Shown: piece by piece, positions 9,268 through 18,349 of the stretch
How positions within the stretch are numbered: the stretch's first letter is position 1
Layout: each line of letters starts with the position of its first letter
Assembly: GCF_002873455.1 (NCBI RefSeq)
Contig: NZ_MCUN01000007.1
Coordinates: forward strand, 186,001-250,000
Source: Vibrio splendidus
GTDB taxonomy: Bacteria; Pseudomonadota; Gammaproteobacteria; Enterobacterales; Vibrionaceae
Direction: 5' to 3'
DNA length: 64,000 nt
The notes under the pieces: generated by a model
The model's database searches: none
Seen by the model: the letters and a program-made list of their open reading frames with translations, nothing else
What the model was told of the DNA's origin: nothing
Program-made: the position numbers and the translations under genes

Positions 9268-11742
9268 TTAAGCCTCTTTTGGACTTCGTTCTGAGTTAAG
9301 CAAGAAGTAAGACACCCAATCATCAATAGGCAGAGGTCGCGCAAAGAAATAGCCTTGAGCGTATTTACAACCGATCTGGCGCAGAGTCGTTACATGATTC
9401 TGGGTTTCAAGGCCTTCTGCAATCACTGAGAAATCGAGTATTTGCGCGAGCTTGAGTACCGCGCACGTGATCTCGTAATCTACTTTTGACGAGTTGATAT
9501 CTTCAATAAAGCTTCGATCTAATTTTACGCAATCGGCGGACAGATTCTTCAACACCGACAGGGAAGAATAACCCGTTCCAAAATCATCGATAGCGATCTT
9601 GTAACCCTTAGAATGAAGTACCTCTATAGTCCTTGAACAAGTCTCGAAGTCTCGCATCATATCCCTTTCAGTTATCTCCAGTAGCAGTTGATGAGGCTGA
9701 CAATCCGTTTCGTCGAGTATCACTTGTAACTGGTCTGCGAGGTCTGTCATATAGAACATTCTCGCTGAAAAGTTGATGGAAAAAATCACACCCTCTAGGT
9801 CCATGCCCTCACGTTGCCATTCGGTAATTAGATTCGCTACTTTCTTGAACACCCATTTATCGATATCGATAATGAGGTCACTTTTCTCGGCAACCTCAAG
9901 AAAATCAACGGGCGGTAACAAGCCTAATTTAGGATGACGCCAACGAATGAGAGCTTCGGCACCAATGATGCCTTGTGAATCCAAGTCGACTTTGGGTTGG
10001 AAAAAGACTTCAAGCTCGTCATTTGCAATGGCTTGATGAAGCCCCATGTTGGTTTCGATCAAGTCATTTACCTCGTGAGTCATTTCGTCCGCGTAGACCC
10101 TATATTGATCTCGGCCGTTACGTTTTGCGTGATACATTGCGGTGTCCGCATTTCTAATTAGGGTTTCACGATTTAAACCATGAGTAGGGTACTCACACAC
10201 CCCAATACTCGCAGATACAAAGATAGAGTTCTCTTCGATGTAATAAGGTTTTCGTAGTGCTTGGTTCAAGCGCTCTGCAAAGGGTTCACCTTCGTCTAAT
10301 CCAATATTCGAATACACAACCAAGAATTCATCCCCACCCATTCGCGCAACAAAGCCTTTATCGCCTACTAAGTTGTTGAGGATGTTACCGGCATTCACTA
10401 ATAAGTTGTCCCCTGGAGCATGGCCTAAGGAATCATTAATGGTCTTAAACTCGTCAATATCGAGATAGAACAACAAGAAAGAGGTGTTGTTCTCATAGGA
10501 TTTTCTGATCTCTTCATCTAACTGTTTTGTTGCCAATAGTCGATTCGCCAAACTGGTCAGCGGATCGTGGTGCGCGAGGAAGTCGAAGTTCTTCTTCTCT
10601 TCCGTTAGGTCTAGATACGCTTCAGATAACCTTGAAGCCATATCGTTATAGGCTTTTTCTAAGTGAGACCATTCATCACTTCTGCCCAAGTTAATTGGAT
10701 TTTTGAGGCTTCCAGATTCTAGTCGATCGAAGCCATGTCTCAGTGCATTGAGTGGTTTTCGAATGTGGTGTCGAACAACGTGGTGAACCAGCAACATCGA
10801 CAATACAACAGCCGAAAAGCTGATAATAATGGCGTTCATTCTTGATAAACCGATCTCTTTTTCAAGCTGGTCGGTTAATTCTAAAGCTTGGCTTTGTACG
10901 CGCGACTCGGTTTTTTCTACCATCTCCAATAGGTCACTTTGAGCAACTAACAGCGAAGCCATCACCAACCACCGTTGTTCCAAATTAGCTCGAATTCGTT
11001 TTAAGGCGGCGTTATATCGTTTAACCGTGCGGCTGATTCTTTTTTTCTCAGCAATGACCGCAGAGGTTTCGATATCGACGTTTTCTAGGTGAAGTAAGAA
11101 TATATCCAGCTCTTTTTCTATTTCGATTAATTGCACCTTTTCAGTCTCTGGAGTAATACGGCTATGAATGTCGCCAACCATTTTTCCTGAAGTAAGAAAA
11201 GATTCTCTTAACATGCTTATTAGATCTAATTCATTGTTGTAATTAATGAAACCAGGTTTTTCTAAGTGCTTGAGTTTACTATCAGCAATAGCAAATTCGA
11301 GCTGATCAAGTTGATTTGCCAGCGTGGCGTCAATTTTTTTTGTCTGTTTTAGAATCCGATTTAATGCAAGTGAGCTACCTAAAAACCGGTGGAAGTTGCT
11401 AATGAAGGCGTCGATCTTTTGTGAGAAGCCTTCGTTAGTTGATAAGTCTCTGAGTCGTTGAAGCTGGAAGTCCACATTAAATGCTTCTTCCGACAATGTG
11501 GTTTCACTGAATAAAAAAGTCTGTTCAAGCAGCTTAACTCGGGAGGTGAGCGTAAATACGCGTCGGCTGATTTCAGAATTAACGATCAAGTCCGATACAT
11601 GTGCAGAAGTTTCGTTTTTAAGTGTCGACTCGACGTAGTACAGAGATCGGATCACCATGATGACAGCAAAGCTAACAATCAAAAGCGAAAGCAGGTTCGA
11701 AATAATGAGTCGTTGGGTGATGTTTATCTGAGGTAATTTCAT
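9268..11742 (-). CDS. Membrane GGDEF-EAL protein (cyclic-di-GMP turnover)
   Basis: An 824-residue inner-membrane signalling protein. In order it has a transmembrane helix (about 12-32), a long helical periplasmic sensor region, a second transmembrane helix (about 303-323), HAMP, GGDEF (about 390-545) and EAL (about 560-800). The GGDEF active site is intact, but the RxxD inhibitory site is absent (VGDK instead). EAL catalytic positions look complete: EALIRW, the N of INFSA, LEITE, IDDFGTGYSS, VKLD, AEGLET and AQGYFFA. Both diguanylate cyclase and phosphodiesterase activity are therefore possible. I chose the ATG at 11742, which overlaps the upstream stop as ATGA; an in-frame TTG lies 12 bases earlier. 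Coupling to a periplasmic binding protein suggests that protein controls this enzyme. Confidence 0.94.
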   Translation of the reverse strand: MKLPQINITQRLIISNLLSLLIVSFAVIMVIRSLYYVESTLKNETSAHVSDLIVNSEISRRVFTLTSRVKLLEQTFLFSETTLSEEAFNVDFQLQRLRDLSTNEGFSQKIDAFISNFHRFLGSSLALNRILKQTKKIDATLANQLDQLEFAIADSKLKHLEKPGFINYNNELDLISMLRESFLTSGKMVGDIHSRITPETEKVQLIEIEKELDIFLLHLENVDIETSAVIAEKKRISRTVKRYNAALKRIRANLEQRWLVMASLLVAQSDLLEMVEKTESRVQSQALELTDQLEKEIGLSRMNAIIISFSAVVLSMLLVHHVVRHHIRKPLNALRHGFDRLESGSLKNPINLGRSDEWSHLEKAYNDMASRLSEAYLDLTEEKKNFDFLAHHDPLTSLANRLLATKQLDEEIRKSYENNTSFLLFYLDIDEFKTINDSLGHAPGDNLLVNAGNILNNLVGDKGFVARMGGDEFLVVYSNIGLDEGEPFAERLNQALRKPYYIEENSIFVSASIGVCEYPTHGLNRETLIRNADTAMYHAKRNGRDQYRVYADEMTHEVNDLIETNMGLHQAIANDELEVFFQPKVDLDSQGIIGAEALIRWRHPKLGLLPPVDFLEVAEKSDLIIDIDKWVFKKVANLITEWQREGMDLEGVIFSINFSARMFYMTDLADQLQVILDETDCQPHQLLLEITERDMMRDFETCSRTIEVLHSKGYKIAIDDFGTGYSSLSVLKNLSADCVKLDRSFIEDINSSKVDYEITCAVLKLAQILDFSVIAEGLETQNHVTTLRQIGCKYAQGYFFARPLPIDDWVSYFLLNSERSPKEA

Positions 11743-12857
11743 TGTGGCTTCCAAATTTTCAGATACGCTTCACGGTAGCCATTTTTAGGGTCGTAGATGC
11801 CTTTGTCTGACTCGCTGATGAGTTCTTCAACATTGTCAGGCGTGACAAGATGTACAGGGGCAGAGTAGCCACTTGGCGGCATCTGATTAAATGCTCGGTT
11901 GAGCTCGTCGACAATTTGCCAGCCTTGTAGATATAAGGGTTCAGGTACTGTAGCCAGTTGAAACTGACCGCGATTGATTCTTTTATACGCGGCTTTGCTG
12001 CCGTCACCCGCTGAAATGTTTTGTGGTATTAGTTTGTATTCCTCGAGGTGTGACTCTAAAGAAGGGATAGCATAATCAATGTACAAGTCGTTGATTGCCA
12101 GAATATGAGTGACTTTCTCGCTGTATTTCTCATCAAGGTTCTTCAATGTGGCAGGCATCTGCTCGGCAATTTTGTCGAGCGGTAAATAGTTCAGCTCAAG
12201 TACATCACAAGTACCGCAGCGCTTGATGGTATTGACCATTGCGTTGGCTTTGATCATCGCGATTTCATAGTTAGGATCGGTAAATACAACGGTTTTTACT
12301 CGTCCGTTTGAGTTTACAATGGCAAGTAGCGCAGCCACTTCGGCAACGTCGAGAGGGTCGGTGGTTATATTGGTGTATAAACCAATCTCTGGATTACCGC
12401 CGACCAGCTCAGTGGCATGCCATCCAATGACGACAATTCCGAGATCCTCCGCTTGTTTCAAAATGGTTTTGTGTCGGACAGCATCAATGCCGCCCAGAAC
12501 AATGGCATCGGGTTCAAAGCCAATCGCTTTCCTGATAGCAGCGCCTTGGCGCACTTCTGAACCTAACCCATCAATGAATCTAAGGTGCCAATTGATGTTG
12601 GAAATGGCTTCAGACAGGCCTTTCCCAACGCCGTAAACGCCACCATTGCGTAAATCAGACGCGACAAAAATAACGTTCTTTTCATGACGAACAGTAGGGC
12701 CTTGTGTGGGGCCATCCCACGTTCGTTGGTTGGAAACCGCAAGCATCACTTTTTCTTCAGCATATTTGAAGAAATCATCTTCCTGATTACCTGCAAAACT
12801 CGGGGAGGAGCAGGCGGTAGCAAGCAATAAACTCGCAAAACTTAACTTCTTATTCAT
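11739..12857 (-). CDS. Periplasmic sugar-binding-like protein (PBP1 family)
   Basis: A 372-residue exported protein with a signal peptide (MNKKLSFASLLLATACSSPSFAG) and the two-lobed type I periplasmic binding fold (NVIFVASDL, DAIVLGGID, GIVVIGWHA, THILAINDL). It resembles ribose/AI-2-type solute-binding proteins, yet no ABC transporter permease or ATPase gene is nearby. Instead it is translationally coupled (ATGA) to the GGDEF-EAL membrane protein. This resembles known pairs such as NspS-MbaA, where a binding protein reports ligand status to a c-di-GMP enzyme; here that role is inference. Cys residues in the RCGTCD segment could form a disulfide. The ligand is unknown. Confidence 0.9.
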   Translation of the reverse strand: MNKKLSFASLLLATACSSPSFAGNQEDDFFKYAEEKVMLAVSNQRTWDGPTQGPTVRHEKNVIFVASDLRNGGVYGVGKGLSEAISNINWHLRFIDGLGSEVRQGAAIRKAIGFEPDAIVLGGIDAVRHKTILKQAEDLGIVVIGWHATELVGGNPEIGLYTNITTDPLDVAEVAALLAIVNSNGRVKTVVFTDPNYEIAMIKANAMVNTIKRCGTCDVLELNYLPLDKIAEQMPATLKNLDEKYSEKVTHILAINDLYIDYAIPSLESHLEEYKLIPQNISAGDGSKAAYKRINRGQFQLATVPEPLYLQGWQIVDELNRAFNQMPPSGYSAPVHLVTPDNVEELISESDKGIYDPKNGYREAYLKIWKPQ

Positions 12858-12938
12858 AGTCTCTATAAAAGGCTTTAATTCATTATCATTCTATATTTAT
12901 AATAATGTTAATAAACATTCAAACATTTGGTAACAGTT
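12858..12938. promoter_or_regulatory. Divergent promoter region between two periplasmic binding protein genes
   Basis: This 81-base AT-rich gap lies between the two divergent sensor genes. It contains an inverted repeat AATGTT-AATA-AACATT at 12904-12919. A second, looser element (AATTCATTATCATT at 12877-12890) faintly resembles half of a Fur box. Both transcription units must start here; no exact -10 can be assigned. Confidence 0.5.
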
Positions 12939-14033
12939 ATGTTGCATCGAATCTATAAAAACGTCTTGCCAGCCCTTGTTACAGCTTGTTTTTATTCCCC
13001 TTTGCATGTGAATGCAGATGACTTAAAGACAGCCTTAGATGTAAAAAAATTGGATAAATTTCAAGAGACTGTCAGCGGAGAACCCGTATCTTTGACCTCG
13101 ATGACAATTGAAAAACCAGTTAAGATCGCATTAATTTACCCAAGTGCAGATATTTCTGACTTTTGGATACGTAATTACATCGCATTGAAAGAGCGTCTCA
13201 TTGATCTAGAGCTGCCGTTTGAGATAGAGGAGTTTACTTCAAGACAGATCGAACACTCGTTACAGACACAACATACAGAACATGTCCTGAATTCTGAGAC
13301 GCCTTATGATTTCGTCATTTTTGGACCGTCTGAATTGGACATTCAAGCAGGTAATATTCAGAAACTGTCAGCGTCTAAAGACTTCAAAACTTTTATCTGG
13401 GCGTTTCACACGCCAAACGAACAATGGGTACATCAACCAGACAGTTGGTTCGATTTTTCCAGTTCGATGGGCGCGGATGTTTTGTGTGCCCATGTGTTGA
13501 AAGAGCTCGGCAACGAAGTGGAGTTTTCAGCGAACCGTGGGATTCCGGGAATAACAGATACTCAACGCTCGCAAGGTTTCATTGACTGCGTAGAAGAGAA
13601 AGGTGATTGGTTGACGGTGTATGAGCACTTTGGACAATACCAGAAGATAGGCGGTGCCGATGGGATTCGTTTAGTGCTCGGTAACTTTCCTGAGGTGACC
13701 ATGGTTCACAATGCTAATACTGCAATGACCATGGGGGCGGTCGATGCATTGAACAATGCCGACATGTTGTCTGAAGTCTATGTGACGGGGTGGGGTGGTA
13801 CTGCGAAAGAGATTGAAAAGATTCGTACTGATGAATTAGATGCAACTCCAATGCGAATGAGTGATGATCTTGGCGTGGCAACTGCCGAGGCAATCAAGTT
13901 TCACTTGGAAGAGCGTGAAGCAGAAGTCCCTCTGGTCTATTTAGGCCGTATCACAGTTGTGCACAACAAGATGAATGATGACCAATTGGATCAGCTAACC
14001 AGAGAAGCGTTTCGCTACTCGGGTAAGAATTAA
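12939..14033 (+). CDS. LuxP-like periplasmic binding protein
   Basis: A 364-residue exported protein (signal peptide ending about residue 26, HVNA-DD). Large parts match LuxP, the Vibrio AI-2 receptor, from memory: SDFWIRN, a GWGG segment, PMRMSDDLGVATAEAIK and a FRYSGKN terminus closely parallel the LuxP equivalents. Of the LuxP AI-2/borate contacts I recall, Ser79, Trp82, Arg215, Thr266, Trp289 and Arg310 appear conserved, while Gln77 is Asp and Asn159 is Ala. It is therefore a LuxP paralogue, possibly with altered ligand choice. No luxQ gene follows. The ATG at 12939 is preferred over a TTG 12 bases upstream. It is divergent from the binding-protein/GGDEF-EAL unit. Confidence 0.88.
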   Translation: MLHRIYKNVLPALVTACFYSPLHVNADDLKTALDVKKLDKFQETVSGEPVSLTSMTIEKPVKIALIYPSADISDFWIRNYIALKERLIDLELPFEIEEFTSRQIEHSLQTQHTEHVLNSETPYDFVIFGPSELDIQAGNIQKLSASKDFKTFIWAFHTPNEQWVHQPDSWFDFSSSMGADVLCAHVLKELGNEVEFSANRGIPGITDTQRSQGFIDCVEEKGDWLTVYEHFGQYQKIGGADGIRLVLGNFPEVTMVHNANTAMTMGAVDALNNADMLSEVYVTGWGGTAKEIEKIRTDELDATPMRMSDDLGVATAEAIKFHLEEREAEVPLVYLGRITVVHNKMNDDQLDQLTREAFRYSGKN

Positions 14034-14061
14034 GCATGCTTTAATCTATCTAGCATTACAC

Positions 14062-14106
14062 AAAAGAGCCGCTTATTCAGTTTAATCAGAATAAGCGGCT
14101 CTTTTT
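14062..14106. terminator. Strong bidirectional terminator
   Basis: A perfect 16-bp stem (AAAGAGCCGCTTATTC at 14063-14078, complement at 14089-14104) with a 10-base loop and T-runs on both sides. It lies between the convergent LuxP-like and phosphatase genes and can serve both strands. Confidence 0.92.
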
Positions 14107-14156
14107 ATGGTTGAGACTCTATGAGCACGTTTGGTTCACAACCTGAGTAGCTGTGA

Positions 14157-15839
14157 TTAGTCAGTAATCTCTTCTAACACCTCTCCAATTGATCCACTTG
14201 GTTGGGTGATGCCCAGTTTATTCGAAAGTGTTGGCGCAATGTCGTATGGTGTGATTGCTCGCGAGACCTTTTGAGCTTCAACGTTATAGCCTGCGAAGAT
14301 AACCGGCACATGTGTGTCGTACTTCCACGGAGAGCCATGTGTAGAGGCGATTTGAAGGCCTTCCATGTCGTTAATGTAACTACGTGGTGCAAATACCACA
14401 TACACGTCACCAGAACGAGCAGGGTGATAGTTGTTTTTGATTAGTTGCATCACATGAGTATCCGGCACTCGGTTCGCTGCAATATCGCTGCTCGATACGG
14501 CAAACGCTACACCTTTCACTTTCGCTATTTCATCGGCGATCGCTTCCTGCACTTTAGCCAGGTCAAGTTTCTTCTCTGCGATTAAGTCGTGATTCAGATA
14601 GATATAAGGCTGTGCATACAAGCGAATTGCGTCTTTGGATAAACCAAATTGATCCTTCAATCTTTTCTCTACGCCACTCGATAGTAGTGTGTCTTTATTG
14701 AAGTATTGAGCTTGATTGAAGCCAAGCGTATTTGCCGCAGGTGAAGATTCAGGTACACCATGATCGGCAGACAACACAATTAATGTATTTTTGAGCCCGA
14801 CTTGGTTATCAACGGTTTTAAGAAGCTTGGCGAGCGTCTTATCGAGTCGAATTAGGTTGTCTTCTGTCTCTAGGCTTTCAGGGCCGTATAAGTGCACCAC
14901 ATAGTCGTTCGATGAGAAGCTTACTGACAGATAATCAGTCACGTCGCCTTGGCCTAGCTTCTCTTGCATCAACAGTGTGCTTGCAAAGTTTTCTGTGATT
15001 TCATCACCAGCCGGGCTAACGGTTAGCGTGGTGCTGTAGTACTTGTAACTTGCAGGGCCGTATGGGTGAGGGAAGGTGCGTTGGAAATCACCGAGTTTCA
15101 CTTTATGTTCGGTATCGTGCTCTTGCAACGTGTATTTATCACGTGGTAATGAAAGCTCCCACTTCTGTTTCGAGTAGTTTGCAGCAATCGCTTTCTCGTT
15201 CCAGCGTGATACCCAGTTTGGATACTCGTCGTAGTAATAGTTGCTGGTGACAAACTCCGATTGTGCTTTGGAGAACCAGAATGCTTTACCACTGTGTCCT
15301 GCGAGTGAGATTGCGCCGCGGTCTTTCACAGACACACCGAACACTTTTGATTTACCACTATTGGAAATCGTTAGCTCGTCACCAAACGTGGTAGAGAGTA
15401 TTGGCTCAGGAGAACGGCCATCGCCTTGTGCTGTCTTCTGCGTTGGGTCGATCTCGGTTGCTTTGTCGACACCCGCACCAGAGGTGAGCATTTTGTACTT
15501 ACCGTCTTCTACGTTATACACCAAACGCTCTTCGCTACGATCATACCAAACGTTACCTACCATACCGTGTACGCTTGGTGGAGCACCTGTTGCAAGCGAA
15601 ACATGACCCACAATGGTTTCTGTGTTGCCGTGTTGGTAGTTTGCATTGGTGTAGTAAGTGCCGTCTTCCATTAAATAGCGAAAACCACCTTCACCGAAGT
15701 TATGCTTATATCGTTCGATAAGGTCTGCGCGCAGGCCATCAACCGTAATTTGAAGGACTAGATTTGGTTTTTCCGAAGCCGATGCAGGGAATGAACAGAG
15801 TAACGCGAGTGTAAGTCCGGAAAGCTTGGTGTATTGCAT
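14157..15839 (-). CDS. PafA-like periplasmic alkaline phosphatase / phosphodiesterase
   Basis: A 560-residue exported enzyme (signal peptide ending PASA-SE) of the alkaline phosphatase superfamily. The first metal site is D34 in ITVDGLRAD. The nucleophile is Thr75 in TETIVGHVSLATG, aligning with the Thr of NPP/PafA enzymes (T-x-x-x-H). Later metal ligands are in LSADHG and STHGSPW. It is followed in class by GMVGNVWYDR, typical of PafA-like phosphatases. It therefore probably hydrolyses phosphate monoesters or diesters in the periplasm. It is not a sulfatase: there is no CxPxR or SxPxR motif, so it would not need the maturase encoded nearby. A 166-base gap separates it from the upstream SUMF1-like gene on the same strand. 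Confidence 0.88.
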   Translation of the reverse strand: MQYTKLSGLTLALLCSFPASASEKPNLVLQITVDGLRADLIERYKHNFGEGGFRYLMEDGTYYTNANYQHGNTETIVGHVSLATGAPPSVHGMVGNVWYDRSEERLVYNVEDGKYKMLTSGAGVDKATEIDPTQKTAQGDGRSPEPILSTTFGDELTISNSGKSKVFGVSVKDRGAISLAGHSGKAFWFSKAQSEFVTSNYYYDEYPNWVSRWNEKAIAANYSKQKWELSLPRDKYTLQEHDTEHKVKLGDFQRTFPHPYGPASYKYYSTTLTVSPAGDEITENFASTLLMQEKLGQGDVTDYLSVSFSSNDYVVHLYGPESLETEDNLIRLDKTLAKLLKTVDNQVGLKNTLIVLSADHGVPESSPAANTLGFNQAQYFNKDTLLSSGVEKRLKDQFGLSKDAIRLYAQPYIYLNHDLIAEKKLDLAKVQEAIADEIAKVKGVAFAVSSSDIAANRVPDTHVMQLIKNNYHPARSGDVYVVFAPRSYINDMEGLQIASTHGSPWKYDTHVPVIFAGYNVEAQKVSRAITPYDIAPTLSNKLGITQPSGSIGEVLEEITD

Positions 15840-16005
15840 AGAGTTTCCTTATTCAGTATTGCCGTAGCGATGTAGCGTTTGGATGGTGCAAATCATGTTT
15901 TTGGAGTGATGAATTGAAGATCACAGAACCGTAACCTTCGGCATCTTTAGTGGGCTTATTCTCACAACAAACTAACTTGTTGTGAGAATGAACCAGCGTC
16001 CTCGA
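15840..16005. promoter_or_regulatory. Gap with a 13-bp perfect hairpin
   Basis: Between the SUMF1-like gene and the phosphatase gene lies a perfect inverted repeat, ATTCTCACAACAA at 15958-15970 with its complement at 15977-15989 and a 6-base loop. It is 16 bases past the SUMF1-like stop. No T-run follows on the minus strand, so it is either a weak terminator or a regulatory stem. The remainder should hold the phosphatase promoter. Confidence 0.55.
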
Positions 16006-16794
16006 CTAGTTTGTATTCTTTACTAGGCGCAGCCCCATGTCTGACATAGTGATCGATTGACTCGCGAAGTCACGACGGTAACTTTCAGATTCATTTTCAT
16101 CATAAGCAAAACTGCCACCGCGAACCGATTTATGTGATAAACCGACGTCACTGTGTTTTGCATTGTTAGGGTTGTCTGTTGGACCGAATCTGTAGAAGGT
16201 GTCATCGAAGGCATCAATAACAAACTCCCCAACGTTTCCGGTCATGTCATATAAGCCTAGTTCATTTGGCTTCTTTAGCCCGACTGGATGCGCGCTATTT
16301 TTAGAATTTGCTGAGTACCACGCAACATCATCTAAGTTATTGGATCCACTGTAAGTATAACCTTTACTTTTGTTACCACCTTTCGCTGCAAATTCCCATT
16401 CAGCTTCAGTAGGCAGTCGGTATTCTTCGCCTGTTAGTTCATTCAACTGTTCAACGAAATAGTTCGCCTGTTGCCAACTTAAGTTGTTGACCGGAACTTG
16501 TGGGTTTTGGAAATAACTGAGAGATGAACCCATCACCGATTCGAACAATTCTTGAGTCACCTCAAACTTCGCAATGTAGAAACTATCTACAGTTATATCT
16601 CGCGCAGGTCGTTCTGCTTTGGTCGCTTCAGGATCGTTCGAACCCATAGTGAATGTACCGCCTTCAACCAACACCATTTCTTGATCAATTTGTTGGGCGA
16701 TAGGGTGTGTAGGCACGCTCGCACAGCCGCTTAGGAAAATAGTCATGGTGACGCTGCTGATCGCCGCTAATTGTTTGTAATTGAAAAATTTCAT
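16006..16794 (-). CDS. SUMF1/FGE-fold lipoprotein lacking catalytic cysteines
   Basis: A 262-residue lipoprotein. The start at 16794 is preferred because a GAGG site precedes it and it yields a classic lipoprotein signal (TIFLSGC, lipidated Cys). The mature part is a formylglycine-generating-enzyme-like (SUMF1) domain: MVLVEGGTFTMGS, RLPTEAEWEFAAKGG, GLYDMTGNVGEFV and VRGGSF. The paired Cys of true FGEs are absent; the only Cys in the protein is the lipidation residue. GNVGEF also replaces the usual GNVWEW. It is thus unlikely to oxidise sulfatases and more likely a binding or structural relative. It is divergent from the sulfatase maturase gene across about 136 bases. Confidence 0.9.
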   Translation of the reverse strand: MKFFNYKQLAAISSVTMTIFLSGCASVPTHPIAQQIDQEMVLVEGGTFTMGSNDPEATKAERPARDITVDSFYIAKFEVTQELFESVMGSSLSYFQNPQVPVNNLSWQQANYFVEQLNELTGEEYRLPTEAEWEFAAKGGNKSKGYTYSGSNNLDDVAWYSANSKNSAHPVGLKKPNELGLYDMTGNVGEFVIDAFDDTFYRFGPTDNPNNAKHSDVGLSHKSVRGGSFAYDENESESYRRDFASQSITMSDMGLRLVKNTN

Positions 16795-16930
16795 CACGTG
16801 CCTCGAATGTTCGAAATAGAGGGCAATTTTAACGTTTAAGGTCATTCCTATTGGTTATAAAGGGTATAACATGCCGCTGACTCAAATAGGCATTATGATG
16901 GCTACAGACACTAAGATAGGTAGATAAATC

Positions 16931-18262
16931 ATGCACATTACTCAAGGTCCACAATACAATGGTAAAGCGTCTAAACGCTTGCATGTTATGGCTAAGCCAA
17001 TTGGTGCAGCATGCAACATTGATTGTAAATATTGTTATTACCTAAGTAAGCAAGATTTGCTGGAGTACAAGAAAGGCAGTTCTCCAAGAATGGATGATGA
17101 GACGTTAGAAACCTACATCCGACAATACATCGAAGGTCAAAATACACCTGAAATTATCTTCTCATGGCAGGGTGGCGAGCCTACTATGCTGGGTTTAGCG
17201 TACTTTGAAAGAGTGGTTGAGTTACAGAAAAAATACCAACCTAAAGGTGTGCTGATTTCAAACGATCTACAAACTAACGGCACACTATTGAATGACGACT
17301 GGGGTCGATTCTTAGCAAAGAACAATTTCCTGATCGGCTTGAGTATCGATGGTCCTGAAATGCTGCACAATGCGTATCGTGTCAACAGGGCAGGCCGTGG
17401 CACATTCAAACAAGTGATGGCGGCGGTTGAATTACTGCACAAACATCAAGTGAAATTCGCAACGCTTACCTGTGTGAATAATCTCACCAGTCAAAATGCA
17501 CTAGAAGTGTATCGCTTCCTACGAGATGTGGTGAAGTCACCACAAATGCAGTTTATTCCTATCGTAGAGCAAAAAACCTTCAGAACGGTTGCACCGCAAA
17601 CATCCCAAGTGAGCGAACAATTAAAACAAGGCGACAAGCGTCTGATCCCTGGCCACAAAGATTCGATCATGGAATCGTGGTGCGTGTCTGATTTGGCATG
17701 GGGTAACTTCCTAATTTCTGTGTTTGACGAGTGGACGAAGAACGATATAGGTAAAGTGTTCGTTCAGTATTTTGAAGCCAGCCTAGAAACATGGATTGGC
17801 CGTCCAAATCCTCTTTGTACCTTGAATGAAATATGCGGGAAAGGCCTCGCGATGGAGCCTAACGGCGACGTGTTTTCATGTGACCACTATGTATACCCTG
17901 AATACAAAATCGGCAACATCCATCACGAGAAGCTTGATGACTTGGCATACAGCGCACCACAGCAAAAGTTTGGCTTTGCTAAATCACGCACAATGACCAG
18001 TCAGTGTCAGCAATGTGACTACAAGTTTGCTTGTCATGGCGAATGTCCCAAAAATCGCTTTATCAAAACTAGCGCTGGTGAGCCGGGCTTGAACTACTTA
18101 TGTGCGGGTTGGCACAAGTTCTTTGCTCATGTTGATCAGTCGATGGCTTATATCGCTCGTGCGATGGGGCATCCAGTCGCTCATGGCAAATTCAGCGACT
18201 CAGTATTGATGGCGCATCGAGCAAAACAGGTGCAACAATCTACATTCGAGACGAAGTTTTAA
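16931..18262 (+). CDS. Anaerobic sulfatase-maturating enzyme (radical SAM, SPASM)
   Basis: A 443-residue radical SAM enzyme of the anSME class. The radical SAM motif CNIDCKYC has C28, C32 and C35; GGEPTMLGL is the usual SAM-contact segment. A C-terminal SPASM region carries the Cys set CTLNEICGKG, VFSCDHYV, CQQCDYKFACHGECPKNR and a final LCAGW. Such enzymes convert a Cys or Ser in sulfatase active sites to formylglycine without oxygen, using two auxiliary iron-sulfur clusters. No sulfatase with a C/SxPxR motif is present in this window, so the client must lie elsewhere. The start is the only plausible ATG before MHITQGPQ. Confidence 0.93.
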   Translation: MHITQGPQYNGKASKRLHVMAKPIGAACNIDCKYCYYLSKQDLLEYKKGSSPRMDDETLETYIRQYIEGQNTPEIIFSWQGGEPTMLGLAYFERVVELQKKYQPKGVLISNDLQTNGTLLNDDWGRFLAKNNFLIGLSIDGPEMLHNAYRVNRAGRGTFKQVMAAVELLHKHQVKFATLTCVNNLTSQNALEVYRFLRDVVKSPQMQFIPIVEQKTFRTVAPQTSQVSEQLKQGDKRLIPGHKDSIMESWCVSDLAWGNFLISVFDEWTKNDIGKVFVQYFEASLETWIGRPNPLCTLNEICGKGLAMEPNGDVFSCDHYVYPEYKIGNIHHEKLDDLAYSAPQQKFGFAKSRTMTSQCQQCDYKFACHGECPKNRFIKTSAGEPGLNYLCAGWHKFFAHVDQSMAYIARAMGHPVAHGKFSDSVLMAHRAKQVQQSTFETKF

Positions 18263-18349
18263 CTTGTTTCTTGGGTCAACAGCTCCAAGACAAATTTAAC
18301 CAGATACGAGTCTAAGGACAGGCTAAGTTCTCCAGTTTAAGGTAATACT

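Noticed and set aside
12877..12890. Fur box in the divergent sensor promoter
   Set aside because: Only a partial GATAAT-like match exists, without the full inverted repeat; too weak to call.
12939..14033. True LuxP of the LuxPQ quorum-sensing system
   Set aside because: No luxQ is adjacent, some remembered AI-2 contacts differ, and the neighbours are c-di-GMP genes, so it is called LuxP-like only.
14157..15839. Sulfatase, given the maturase gene nearby
   Set aside because: The active-site segment has Thr75 in a T-x-x-x-H pattern and no CxPxR or SxPxR motif, which fits PafA-like phosphatases.
16006..16794. Formylglycine-generating enzyme (functional FGE)
   Set aside because: The catalytic Cys pair is missing and the protein carries a lipoprotein signal.
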